A stretch of 64,000 nt of DNA from NCBI GenBank assembly GCA_027563935.2, contig CM050447.1:79841461-79905460 (forward strand). Direction: 5' to 3'. Source of the DNA: Costus lasius. Its lineage: Eukaryota > Streptophyta > Magnoliopsida > Zingiberales > Costaceae. Shown here in pieces: positions 1 to 10,536 of this stretch (the first letter of the stretch is position 1; each line of letters starts with the position of its first letter). Made by a program: the position numbers and the translations under genes. The notes below the pieces were generated by a model. The model was not told the origin of the DNA, did not search any database, and saw nothing but the letters and a program-made list of their open reading frames with translations.

Positions 1-2924
1 TGCTTGTTCCAAAGCCTGGTAGAATGAGAGCTTAAGGAAAGGGAAGGAGAAAAGGAAAGAAAAGGGGAGAAAGCAAAGTAGAGATTGATTTTGGCTTCTA
101 AGGCAAGTTCTCAATCTTCATTTGTAATTGTATGCCTTTGACTTCAATGATCTTGTACTTCACGTATGCCTTCAATTTGGTTCTGATTTCCATGATTTTT
201 TTTGGTAAATTTGACCCTTGGAAGAATGATCAATGCTATGATTATAACTATGAATCCGTATGTAAAGTAAATCTGACCTTTCTTCATTCAAATGATCATA
301 ACTTTGGACTCCCTAATCTAAATCGTATGAAATAAGGGTCATTGGAAAGAAGACTCAATTATCTTTCGTTTGAGCCAGATATTTAATACCTTCTAATAGG
401 TTATCGACTCTGTTATGTCAATTCATTCTGACCCGATAAATTGAAAAGAAGAAAAAGTCTGCTAAGGCAAGTTTCTAACCTTTACTCTACATTTATGCTT
501 TTAAAATTATGATAATTTTATAAAATGTGTGATTATGATTCATGGATCTATACTTTACTGAGATCAAAGGAATTTTAGGAGAAATTACGATCATATTGTA
601 GAGTGTTTCAAGAGCAAGTAAGTATGGTCTTGTGACTCATGCAAATATGACCTTGTGGTGGTTTTTGAAATGTAACTTTGTCTTCACAAATGATCTTTCA
701 TTGAAACTTGATTTGTGTAAAAGAAGCCTTGAAGATCTTTCCAAATCCTCCAATATTGCGTATATTTCACTTGATTTATGATATCAAGTATGTAGCAACA
801 TACAGGATCTCATTGCTGTAATACCAGATTGACCTACTTGTGGTATTTAACTTATAACTTTTTATTGAGATTTCGGTTTTGAGTGATTCCTATTTTTTAC
901 GAAAGAGAATTCAAAGAGATTTCCAAAGGACCATATAATGCATAGTATCACCTCTGATTTTGGTATCAAACAAATAACAATATCCGGAAGATGTTTTTGG
1001 AACATAGGGCAGACCTCCTTGTAGTAATTGTCTTGTTAGTATGGATTTACAGATTAGTTTGATATGATATTTAGCTTGAACGAAAAAGGACTCAAATACC
1101 TTTCCATTGAGTTATATATTGCGTATAGTTTATACAGTACATAGCTTGAAACAAACAATAACCTTCGACTCATTGATTTTGTAACCTGATCATGGGCAGT
1201 CTTACCTTTTGACACTTGAGATGCTATAACTTTTCGTATACTTTGTCAAATTACACAAAATCAGATTCTATAGAAACTAGATTCAATTATATTTCCAATG
1301 ATACCTCTTTTGGATGACTATCTATAGCATTTTCCTATGATTCAGTTGCCTACAATAACGGGTCATGTTTGACATGTTATGGTCTTAGTATATGGTACAA
1401 CATGTTATGCTCCTTGTGCTACACTCTATGCTGATGACTTATTATTTGATCCATGACACTACCATTGTATTTGTAATATGACCAAATGTTTATATGACTT
1501 TGATATACACCTTTGATTGACCAAATGAGTTTGATAATGTACCTTTGATTGTTACCTTTGACACTTGTATCCATGATCATGTTGTAAGGGCATTTGTTTG
1601 AAGGCAATAATGCCATTTTGTTACTTTGACTTTGTTATAATACCATTGTTATTTGTCCCTTACAACTTATAGTGGGAAATTGATTTGATCCCATTTATGG
1701 GAATTTGGCTGCTATGGAGGTGGATTTAAGTGCTAAAGTGCTACATGGACCTCTTCAATTTGTAATTGTTTGCCACCTCTTGAGATCCATGGAAGCCACC
1801 TCTAGATCCCTCCATTTACATTTGGTTGGGCCATGGCGAGCCCCTGCTGGCCTTTTTGCTTTGTGGACTTCCCAGACGTGGGTTAGTCTCTCTTCCAGAC
1901 GTGGAGGATTTTGTTTGCTTGGACAGACTATGTTTGCTTGGACGGACTATGTTTGCTTGGACGGACTTTGTTTGCTTGGATGGATTTTGTTTGCTTTGAT
2001 TCTCACTATTCTCTATATATATTGCTATTATGACACTTTGTTTTGGATACCATGAGATCATGACATTACCATTGCTCATATGCTTGGGTCTTTCTAAGCT
2101 ATTCGTATACTTTGTCCTTTAGGCTTTTGGATTGTCATGTTTGAGACATTGGTTTGATTCCCATGATATTATGTTTATCAAGTCAATATTGCTTACCATG
2201 TGATTATATGCCTCTTTGTATTGCTACCTTGTGATATGCATACCATGTCACCATTGCTTATCATGTCACTATCGCTTACCATGGTATTATGCCTATCATG
2301 TCACTATTGCTTACCATGTCACTATTATGTTTCCATTTGATTTTACTTGTGGAACCATGTGGAGATCTATTAGGAATACTTCTCTTTTTGGCATCTTAAT
2401 TACTTGCTGAGCATTCTTGCTCAAACCTTGCATTCTAACCTCTTTACAGGTTAGCTTTGGGCTACAAGTTTATGTGGACGGTTTAAAGAAAATAATGAGT
2501 ATGGTTTTATATTTTGAGTATGTAAACATTAATGACTAATGTATGAAGTTGTTAGTATGTTTATTTGATAAGTGTGAGAAGATCCATGACTTGTGAGTGA
2601 GATATTATGGTTGTTGAATATTGAGCATATAAAGTTAAATGACTCATGTATGATATTCATTTTGATGTTTGTAATATAGGTGTGGTTTTGGAATAAATAC
2701 TATGGTTTTGGAATAAGATGTATGGTTTTATGATAAGGATTTTGATTAATAGAATGAGAAATTCTTAATTAATTCAATGGCTATTTGAATTGTTGTTACC
2801 TCCTAGAAGATGGAAAGACAAATTTTATAAGTTATGTTGATCAGGTTATAGTGTTTTGATCTTGGGTACAATATTGCCAAATTTTTTTTATATTATGAAA
2901 TTACCATCCTCTAGGGGTGTGACA
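1..2924 (+). mobile_element. 3' part of a chromovirus-type (Tekay/Del-like) gypsy LTR
   Basis: No convincing gene is present. The stretch ends in ggggtgtgaca at 2924, the kind of terminus common in Tekay/Del LTRs, and is followed at once by gag coding sequence of element A, so the boundary is sharp. Around 2399-2455 it has a stretch (cttgctgagcat, then ttgctc, then tttacaggtta) resembling the segment near the 3' end of Tekay-type LTRs, which sets the plus orientation. Candidate TSD on the right is gtagg (2925-2929); the left end is outside the window. It may be a 3' LTR or a solo LTR. The family assignment is inference from memory of such LTRs; the boundary with gag is seen directly. Confidence 0.5.
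1913..1998 (+). repeat. 19-bp tandem repeat, about 4.5 copies
   Basis: Units of the form gtttgcttggacggactat start at 1913, 1932, 1951, 1970 and 1989 (the last partial), with one to a few changes per unit. It lies inside the LTR-like region. No function is indicated. Confidence 0.9.
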
Positions 2925-4848
2925 GTAGGAGCACTCTTGGAAATCGATCTCAAAATAGAACGAACCTTCAGACAAAGAAGGAAGTTTAAGCAAGATCTGA
3001 AAAAGGAGAATCAAGAACAGATGGAACACCTTCACATTGACATGGAGAACGAATCAGCGCCTCAACCTGTGAACAACAACAATGTCAGAACATTGCGAGA
3101 ATACGCAGCTCCTTTTACACATGGGTTTCAATCAGGAATCGTTAGGCCTAGTGTCGAGGCCAATAATTTTGAAATTAAACCTGCTTTACTCTCCATGATA
3201 CAACAAAATCAATTTGGTGGTTCTCCTCTTGAGGACCCTAATATGCATTTGTCTATATTTTTGGAATATTGTGATATGTTAAAGAATAATGGAGCTACTT
3301 CTAATGCTATCAGGTTGCGTTTGTTTCCCTTCTCATTAAGGAACAGAGCAAGGGCATGGCTCCACACGATCCCCTCATCTTCAATACGGACATGGGATGA
3401 ACTGTCTCAAGCTTTCCTCTCGAAGTATTTCCCTCCTTCGAAGACAATCCAACTCAGAAACCAGATAACGAGCTTCATGCAAAAGGATGGAGAGTCTTTG
3501 TACGAAGCCTGGGAAAGATTCAAAGAGCTTCAAAGATTATGTCCGCACCATGGGATCGAGACTTGGGTTCTAGTACACACATTCTATATGGGATTGGAGT
3601 ACAATACTAGACTTACAGTCGATGCAGCTGCTGGAGGATCGGGCTTAATGAGCAAAGTACCTGAAGATGCTATAAGCCTCCTAGAGGACATGGCACTGAA
3701 CTATCATCAATGGAATCCAGAGCGAGGTACACCTTCCAGGAAAGCAGGTAAATTCAATCTTGATTCATTAACTGCTCTCACTCGAAGGTAGACAATCTGA
3801 CTAAGAAATTTGATTCATGGACTGTTAACTCTTTAGACACTAATTCATTATCTTGTGAGTTGTGTCGCATTGCAGGACATGCAGGTGCTGAGTGCCGAAT
3901 GGGAGATGGACAAGTGGTCCAAGGTTAGCCTGAACATCTAAATGCAGTTGGAAATGCAAACCCCATAAACATCCCCTATTCCATCTATTACAACCCTGGC
4001 TGGCGCAACCACCCAAACTTCTCCTACCGGACCACGCAGCCTATACAACTAGGGCAAGTGCCACCACAAGTTCAACCTCAACAAGGGAACATTAGGCCGC
4101 CACAACAAGAAAATTACAGGCAGCCACCTGGGTTCCAACAGAGAAACTACAATCCTCCCCCTCAACAAGGAAATTACAATGCTCCTCCAAGATTGACCGT
4201 AGATGCTCAAATGAGTAAGCAGATAGAAGGGCTGACTGATATGATGAAACTAATGATGACAAGGATGGACTCCTTGGAGACGCATAACAAAATGTTGGAG
4301 AGCCAGCTTGCCCAGCAAGCTAGCTCATCCTCAAGAGCACTAGGGAAGCTTCCATCACAACCAGAAGTTAACCTGAGGGAGCATTGAAATGCAATCTCTA
4401 CTCGAAGCGGCAAGCAACTTGAAGACCCTATGATGCCGACCAATGAAACAAGGGATGAAGTGATACCGAATCCTAGGGAGCCACACGCAGATTCAACACC
4501 GGCGGAACCTGAGCGAATAGAGGAAGAGCGACCCTATGTTGGGTCGCCAGCCTACAAGCCGCCGATACCTTTCCCTCAGAGGCTTGTCAAAGCCAAGCTA
4601 GACAAGCAATTCAGTAAGTTTTTGGAAATATTGAAAAAACTATATATTAACATTCCTTTTGTCGATGCCCTTTCGCAGATGCCGACCTATGCGAAGTTCC
4701 TGAAGGACATCCTCTCAAATAAACGGAAGCTAAAAGACCAAGGAACCGTGGCACTCACTGAAGAGTGCAGTGCAATTTTGCAAAATAAGCTTCCACAAAA
4801 ACTCAAGGACCCTGGCAGCTTTTCCATTCCGTGCCAGATAGGAGAGAT
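2925..4848 (+). pseudogene. gag: Element A gag (capsid and zinc-knuckle) plus linker to protease, broken
   Basis: Gag packages element RNA in virus-like particles. The capsid core runs about 3085-3790 and includes SVEANNFEIKPALLSMIQQN, FPFSLRNRARAWL and KYFPPSKTIQLRNQI, a pattern shared with B, D and F in this window. A one-base frameshift lies near 3780. In the new frame comes a CCHC knuckle, CELCRIAGHAGAEC, near 3857-3898, then a Q/P-rich region (4058-4200), a probable coiled segment (QIEGLTDMMKLMMTRMDSL), and the conserved stretch YKPPIPFPQRLVKAKLDKQF leading to protease. Stops at about 3927 (TAG) and 4385 (TGA) fit CAG and CGA codons changed by C to T. The N-terminus is removed by the LTR at 2924, and copia-1 interrupts the linker at 4849. 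Confidence 0.85.
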
Positions 4849-6556
4849 TGTTAGGGTATGCCCTTAAGGCTAATGTTTGAGGCCTTGGGATTGTAAAAGT
4901 ATCATGTAATAAACTCTTGTGTTTATAAAGGCAATGGTTATTATTCAGTTTGTTACATTGTCTGCTGCAATAACTGTGCTTCTGAATAATGTCTCAAAGC
5001 TGTTCAGCTAGGCTGACATGCATATGTCCTTAGTCGAGATATCTTGGTGAACATGAGACAGCCTTGATATGATTGAGACTAATATGTGTTCTAATCTTAT
5101 AGGATGCTTCGAGCATGGAATAAGATGTAGACTCATGGGTACATTGGATGTACTGGACAGACCCTACTAGGATATTCAATTGCTTGTCACAATGTGAATA
5201 ATCCTTGTTTGCATCAAGTGGCACATGTCCTCTGACTTGAGATCACTTGTGTTTCTAGATGATGATTGTCATTGTTTTGAGGTAGTTCAATATCATTTGA
5301 AACATAATGATTATAGACTATCTTGGATAATTATAATGAGTCAGGTTAGGACACTAGTGATAGATAAAGGATTGCCGTCTCCTTGTTCAAGGAGTGTGGT
5401 GTTCTAAAGGGGCCCCCCTGAATGAGATGATTGAGAAAGTGTATGGCCATACCCAGGTGACTATGTTCATCTGATCTAATCATGCTCATCATATTGGAGT
5501 CACAGGCTTGACACGCTTGTCCAATAAGAACATCCAGTGGCAAAGGAAACATGTATGCCTAGTGAAGTGCATTCACCCTTGTGCTGTGTTTTGGGAGTAG
5601 TCTTGGAAGACTCTTTCCTTTATATCGGGAGACAGTGATGTGTTGCTAGATACCCCTCACTGATCGTGATAACGAAAGTTATCGTTACCGACATTCAAAG
5701 GAAACCCTCAGGGTCGCACAATTTGATGATAAGGCTTACTTGAGTCAGATCGTGTGGACTGAATTGTTTGGGTTCAGTTTAAAGGGATTTAATCTCTGAT
5801 TGTAAGTGAGATCTGGTCTGATCATGTTTGATTGATTAGGGCTTGAGATCGGTAAGCTTCGATCGAGAGAGGTGATGCTAGATCGGTGAGATCAGGAGCA
5901 TCAGGAGATGAACGGTTAGATCTTGAACCTTAGGGTTTGATATGATCTAGACCAAAGGGGGCTTGGGCTTATTTGATTTGGTTTGTTGAACCAAATGCAA
6001 TTAAACCAAAAGAGAACCGGTTCACTTATGTGAACGCATGGTTCGAAAGGGTGATGGCGTTTTGGTCGTTTATGAGTGCATGCTTCCATTTATGGTAAGT
6101 CATCATGGCCTCTTCTTCAAAACGCCTAACGCCAAGCCGTTCACCACTTGACTTCACTTCGCTTGGCTTCTTGCAATTTGCGTGTGGAGAAGAGGTGGAC
6201 GAACGTGTGGAGCTCTCGCCCAAGCAAGATCTCGTCTCCCATCCCTTCCATACGGAAAGGACACTTGAAGATCTTTGCTAGCACAAAGATCAACAAGAAG
6301 AAGCCATCTCTCTTCTTGTGTGCGTCACTTGTGGAGAAGATCTCTCTTGGTCTTTGCTTCCAAGCCGCCTCCTTCTCATGGCCATGGTAACACATCTTTC
6401 ACTTGATGTTTAAGTTGATCATATGAATGTATAGCATGCGATCAAATGTGAAACCCTAATTCCGCTGCTAAAACAAAGAAAGGTCACTTGCGCCCCCCTC
6501 TTGAAAGGGGTACTCACCTTAGGGTTTCTCGCTCCCCCTTGAAGGGGACCCTAACA
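4849..6556 (+). repeat. Copia-1 5' LTR
   Basis: Begins TGTTAGGG and ends CCCTAACA, giving short inverted termini. Matches 12237-13944 over its full length with about six substitutions (for example near 5332, 5674, 5688, 5731 and 6393). Small open frames inside it recur in the other LTR only because the LTRs are copies. Near its 3' end are two close inverted repeats, CCCCTCTTGAAAGGGG and CCCCTTGAAGGGG (about 6491-6548), which would fold as hairpins at the R/U5 end of the transcript. Confidence 0.95.
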
Positions 6557-6557
6557 A

Positions 6558-6570
6558 TTGGTATCAGAGC
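6558..6570 (+). promoter_or_regulatory. Copia-1 primer-binding site (initiator tRNA-Met)
   Basis: ttggtatcagagc directly follows the 5' LTR. It contains TGGTATCAGAGC, the complement of the 3' end of plant initiator tRNA-Met and the usual primer site of Ty1/copia elements. It starts minus-strand DNA synthesis. Confidence 0.93.
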
Positions 6571-8331
6571 GGTTAATATATGTTCATATGATTGCTTTGT
6601 TTGTTTTGTGATCCTTGTTAGTATAGATCTATTTCACATGCGCAACCACATGCTAGGTTTTAGGTGTTTGGCGCATGTGTGATGTTCATGTTTATGCATG
6701 TTCTTGTTGGCGCATGTTAAGTATGTTGAATGGTATTTCATCAAAACTTATATCTACTTGCGCGCAAACATTTAGATCTATATGCACTTACTATAAACCC
6801 TTAGACGGGTTGATGGGGTTGAAGTCACCCTCTAGGTTAGATCCAATAGTCTGATCAGACCATCTGACAGCCTAGATGGATCGACCAGATGGCACCTGTG
6901 CGCAAGCACAAGGTGGCTATAGGTCGATTGCATCACAGGCGTGTAGCGAGGTCTGGTTGAGACAACCAGTGAACACACATGAGTTAGGCCCGGGGTCACA
7001 CCCGCTTGCCAGAACTCATGTTGGTTGTTCAGCCCTTGGCGCATGCATGGTTGACCATTAGGTCAACTCGAGTCAGTTAGGACTTGGTGCATGAAAGGGC
7101 ATGGATCTAACTAGATTGATGAGTGGATCCCTATCAATGGACCGTTGTAAGGTTGTAGGGCACATAAGAAAATTAAAATTGATGCCAATGGGTTTTCAAA
7201 ACTTTTATTTTCTTTATAATGGATCACATGTTGATTGCATGATGCCATGATGTTTGTTTATTTAATCTTATGTGGGATGCCCAATTTAATGTGTGCTGTG
7301 CTGGGGCCTGGGAGCCTGGAATTAAACTTGTAAATTAATTTTTATTGTGATCTGCGAATCACATTTTTAATTAATTTATTGTATAATTGACCTGCGAGTC
7401 AAGCTTGTCTAGATAGATCAAAATGTATTTGATTAGACAAGAGCACAAAAGCACACATCGCAGAGGCGCATTCAGCTGGTGGGCGCACCTGAGCTGCATT
7501 GAGCGCTAGGGCCCTGGGTTGGACCAGATGAGATGCAAAAGACCCAAGAAAAGCAAGTGAAGACTTAAGTTAATTAAGGTCTTACTTAGGCTATGGGCTT
7601 TTACCACATAAGATCCATGCTTTCTTTTATTGTTTAATAATTAGAATTGCATGAGTTATTTATCTTCTGCTATAGCCATAGGATTTGCCTGATAGTAAGA
7701 AGATAAAAGACCGTTAAAATCCAAACGCTAAAATATCAAGCACGTAATGCCTTCTGACGCGAAACCTCACTGTTCTGACTATCGTTGGAGCCGTGTTGTA
7801 CCCACTCAGTGGGCACGTCCATCTATCTTCAGACGGTGCGGGATTACACCTGCGTGTTACAGAGAAGGGATTTATCGCTTCTCGTTGCTCAGCATAGGAC
7901 GTGGTGGTCCAGGGAGTAGGTCGGGTCAGCTTGACCATGTAGACTACATATGTGGCGCATATGGTAGCGCATGGAGGCAGCCATCTGAGGGATCAGAGAC
8001 TGTGTTGTACCAACTCAGTTGGCACAGTCTGCTGGATTGCCCAGGTGAAGGGGAATCGCACGGGTTGGCGATTGGCTGGGACAGCCTACCAGAAATTAGT
8101 GCTTGTCATCTCTGTGCATCTTATCTCGCCTGAGCGGGACGCGGAGACCAAGTATGAAATCTGGATCCCATCTCACTAAAAGAGTTCTACTCTTTCGGGC
8201 TGTTTTGCTGGATTTTTCAGCCAGATAAAATAGTGAGAAAAAGAATCATTCTTAAGTCCTGATTGATTCTTAACATTGATACTGACCTTGCTGTTCTTGC
8301 ATTGTTGTAGATTCCTGCAGCAACGAACACC
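6571..8331 (+). other. Copia-1 long untranslated leader
   Basis: About 1.76 kb between primer site and gag start. Several open frames of 60-130 codons are present, but they overlap on both strands and are equally present in the copia-2 leader because the two elements are close relatives, so I do not call them genes. The leader holds the paired hairpins listed separately (7793-8030). In BARE-type copia elements such leaders carry RNA packaging and dimerisation signals; that role here is inference. Confidence 0.8.
7793..8030 (+). promoter_or_regulatory. Two related RNA hairpins in the copia-1 leader
   Basis: CCCACTCAGTGGG (7801-7813) and CCAACTCAGTTGG (8010-8022) each sit in the context gttgtac...gcac. 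Their stems differ by one base on each side, changed together so that pairing is kept. The second hairpin is extended by an outer AGACTGTG/CACAGTCT-like stem. Both hairpins are conserved in copia-2 (54575-54587 and 54366-54378). Nested self-complementary loops could also pair between two RNAs. Confidence 0.6.
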
Positions 8332-10536
8332 ATGAGCTTCAATGTGCGATCCCTACTGGAAAGGGAGAAGTTTGCTGGGCCAAACTTCTCAGACTGGTTC
8401 GGACACCTTAAGATCGTTCTTAAGGCAGAGAGGAAACTGTATGTCCTCGAGACGGCTGTGCCGCCTCAACCCGCTGCGAATGCCGCAAGGGCGGTTCGTG
8501 ATGCCTATGAAAAGCATGTCAATGATAGCATTGATGTCGCTTGCCTGATGCTAGCGTCTATGACGCCACCGCTGCAGCGTCAGCATGAGGATATGTCGGC
8601 TATAGAGATTATAGCGAACCTCAAGATGCTGTATGCTGCACAGGCGAGGACAGAACGCTATAATCTGACAAAGCTTTTCTTTCAGAGCAAACTGGCTGAC
8701 GGGAGCCCAGTGGGAGCTCACGTGCTCAAGATGATTGGGCACAAGGAGGCTCTGGAAAAACTGGGGCATACCATCAATCAGGAGCTTGCTGTAGACATTA
8801 TTCTGCAGTCTCTCCCGCCTTCTTTCGATGCGTTCATTATTAACTTTAATATGAACAAAATCGATTGTACTCCGGCAGAGCTGCTCAATATGCTCTTGAC
8901 TACTGAGGAAACTCTGAAGGGAAAGCCTTCAACCTCTGTCTTAATGGTTCCTTCCAGGAACAAGAAGAAGGGGAAGAAGGGCAAAGCCCCTGTCAAGAGT
9001 TACAGCAAGGCTCTGAAACAGAAGGTAAAGCGGTCAAAGGACAACAGGTGTTTCCACTGTGGCCAGCTGGGTCACTGGAAAAAGGACTGTAAAGCGCTCC
9101 AAGGAGATAAGAGGGGAAGCATTGCTTCTGTCTCAGGTATATATGTGACTGAGGTCATGTTATCTTCTTCTTCCATTTCATGGGTGTTGGACACTGCATG
9201 TGGAGTTCACATTTGTTCAAATGTGCAGGAACTCAAGAGAAGAAGGCAGGTGGGACAGCATGAGGTGGACCTACGCGTTGGAAACGGGGCACGGGTTGCT
9301 GCTGTTGCTGTAGGGGATTATTACATCTCATTACCATCTGGCATTGTATTAGAATTAAACAATTGTTATTTTGTACCCAGTATTACCAAAAATATTATCT
9401 CTATTCCTGCTCTTGTCAGGAAAGGGTTTTCCTTTGAATGCAAGATTTCAAAGTGTTATCTTACTCTTGATAATATTGTTTATGCTACTGGTTCAATTAA
9501 CAATGGGTTATTCATGTTGGACATGGAATATTCTATACAAAACATTGATAATAAGAAAGCCAAGTATGCTGATGACAGCACCTTGCTATGGCATAGTCGT
9601 TTAGGCCATATTAACAAGAAGCGCATTAAGCGGTTGCATGATCATGGACTGCTGGGATCATTCTCCTATGAGGAGATTGATACATGCAAAGCTTGTTTAA
9701 TGGGTAAAATGACGAAGTCTCCTTTTCCTAACAAAGGTCAAAGGGCTTCAGGTTTACTTGACCTTATACACAGTGATGTGTGTGGGCCATTTAGTAAACA
9801 TGCCAGAGGTGGCTATCAGTACTTCATTACCTTTACTGATGATTTCAGTAGATATGGGTATGTCTATCTTATGAGACATAAGAGTGAATCTTTTGACAAG
9901 TTCAAAGAGTTCAAGAATGAAGTACAGAATCAGCTAGGCCGAAATATCAAGGCACTTCGTTCTGATCGAGGTGGAGAATACTTGAGTCATGCGTTTACTG
10001 ACTATCTGAAGGAGTGTGGGATTATCTCACAGCTCACTCCACCAGGAACACCGCAATGGAATGGTGTGTCCGAGAGGAGAAATAGAACATTACTTGATAT
10101 GGTTCGTTCTATGATGAGTCAGGCTACTCTTCCTTACTCCTTTTGGGGATTTGCACTGGAAACAGCTGCAAAGGTACTAAACCGAGTGCCATCCAAGGCA
10201 GTTTCAAAGACTCCATACGAGTTATGGTATGGGAAACAGCCGAGCTTGACATTTATCAGGATCTGGGGTTGCGAGGCTTATGTCAAAAAGCTCGCCTCTG
10301 GGAAACTGGAGAGCAGATCTGAGAAATGTATCTTTGTTGGTTACCCTAAGGAAACTAAGGGTTATTATTTCTACGATCCCAAAGAGAACAAGGTATTTGT
10401 TGCTCGAACGACCATATTTCTTGAGAAGGAGTTTCTTCTGCAAGAAGCCAGTGGGAGAGAAATAAAGCTGGATGAGAATCCAGAGGAAGGACAAAGTAGT
10501 CAAGCACAGTTGGATGAGCCTGAGCCGGTAGATTAG
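8332..10536 (+). CDS. gag-pol: Copia-1 Gag-protease-integrase part of the polyprotein
   Basis: The first 734 codons of a copia polyprotein. Start ATG 8332 follows caacgaacacc and matches the start in copia-2. Gag of the copia type spans residues 1 to about 235, with the zinc knuckle CFHCGQLGHWKKDC at 240-253. The protease has LDTACG at 286-291, where the usual D-S/T-G third position is Ala. The pre-integrase HHCC zinc region begins near residue 421 (WHSRLGH, CKAC). The integrase triad reads D482, D545 and E581, with the D-35-E spacing expected. The frame ends at TAG 10534; copia-2 has CAG here, so it is a nonsense mutation and the same frame continues to 12216. Without suppression no RT would be made. 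Confidence 0.93.
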   Translation: MSFNVRSLLEREKFAGPNFSDWFGHLKIVLKAERKLYVLETAVPPQPAANAARAVRDAYEKHVNDSIDVACLMLASMTPPLQRQHEDMSAIEIIANLKMLYAAQARTERYNLTKLFFQSKLADGSPVGAHVLKMIGHKEALEKLGHTINQELAVDIILQSLPPSFDAFIINFNMNKIDCTPAELLNMLLTTEETLKGKPSTSVLMVPSRNKKKGKKGKAPVKSYSKALKQKVKRSKDNRCFHCGQLGHWKKDCKALQGDKRGSIASVSGIYVTEVMLSSSSISWVLDTACGVHICSNVQELKRRRQVGQHEVDLRVGNGARVAAVAVGDYYISLPSGIVLELNNCYFVPSITKNIISIPALVRKGFSFECKISKCYLTLDNIVYATGSINNGLFMLDMEYSIQNIDNKKAKYADDSTLLWHSRLGHINKKRIKRLHDHGLLGSFSYEEIDTCKACLMGKMTKSPFPNKGQRASGLLDLIHSDVCGPFSKHARGGYQYFITFTDDFSRYGYVYLMRHKSESFDKFKEFKNEVQNQLGRNIKALRSDRGGEYLSHAFTDYLKECGIISQLTPPGTPQWNGVSERRNRTLLDMVRSMMSQATLPYSFWGFALETAAKVLNRVPSKAVSKTPYELWYGKQPSLTFIRIWGCEAYVKKLASGKLESRSEKCIFVGYPKETKGYYFYDPKENKVFVARTTIFLEKEFLLQEASGREIKLDENPEEGQSSQAQLDEPEPVD

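Noticed and set aside
1705..2410. Possible host exon in the first 2.4 kb
   Set aside because: The open frames are short, cross a 19-bp tandem repeat and short ccatgtca-type repeats, and match no protein I recognise.
4841..4860. ggagagat before the copia-1 5' LTR as a purine tract of a tandem copia copy
   Set aside because: The right flank repeats gagat and element A resumes there, so it is the target site; the likeness to the tract is chance.
5030..6395. Small open frames of 60-84 codons repeated at 12418-13783 and, inverted, in the copia-2 LTRs
   Set aside because: They are identical because the LTRs are copies of one another; they overlap on both strands and show no family resemblance.
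7714..8179. Open frames up to 128 codons in the copia leaders
   Set aside because: Overlapping frames on both strands in a structured leader; conservation is explained by recent common ancestry of the two elements.
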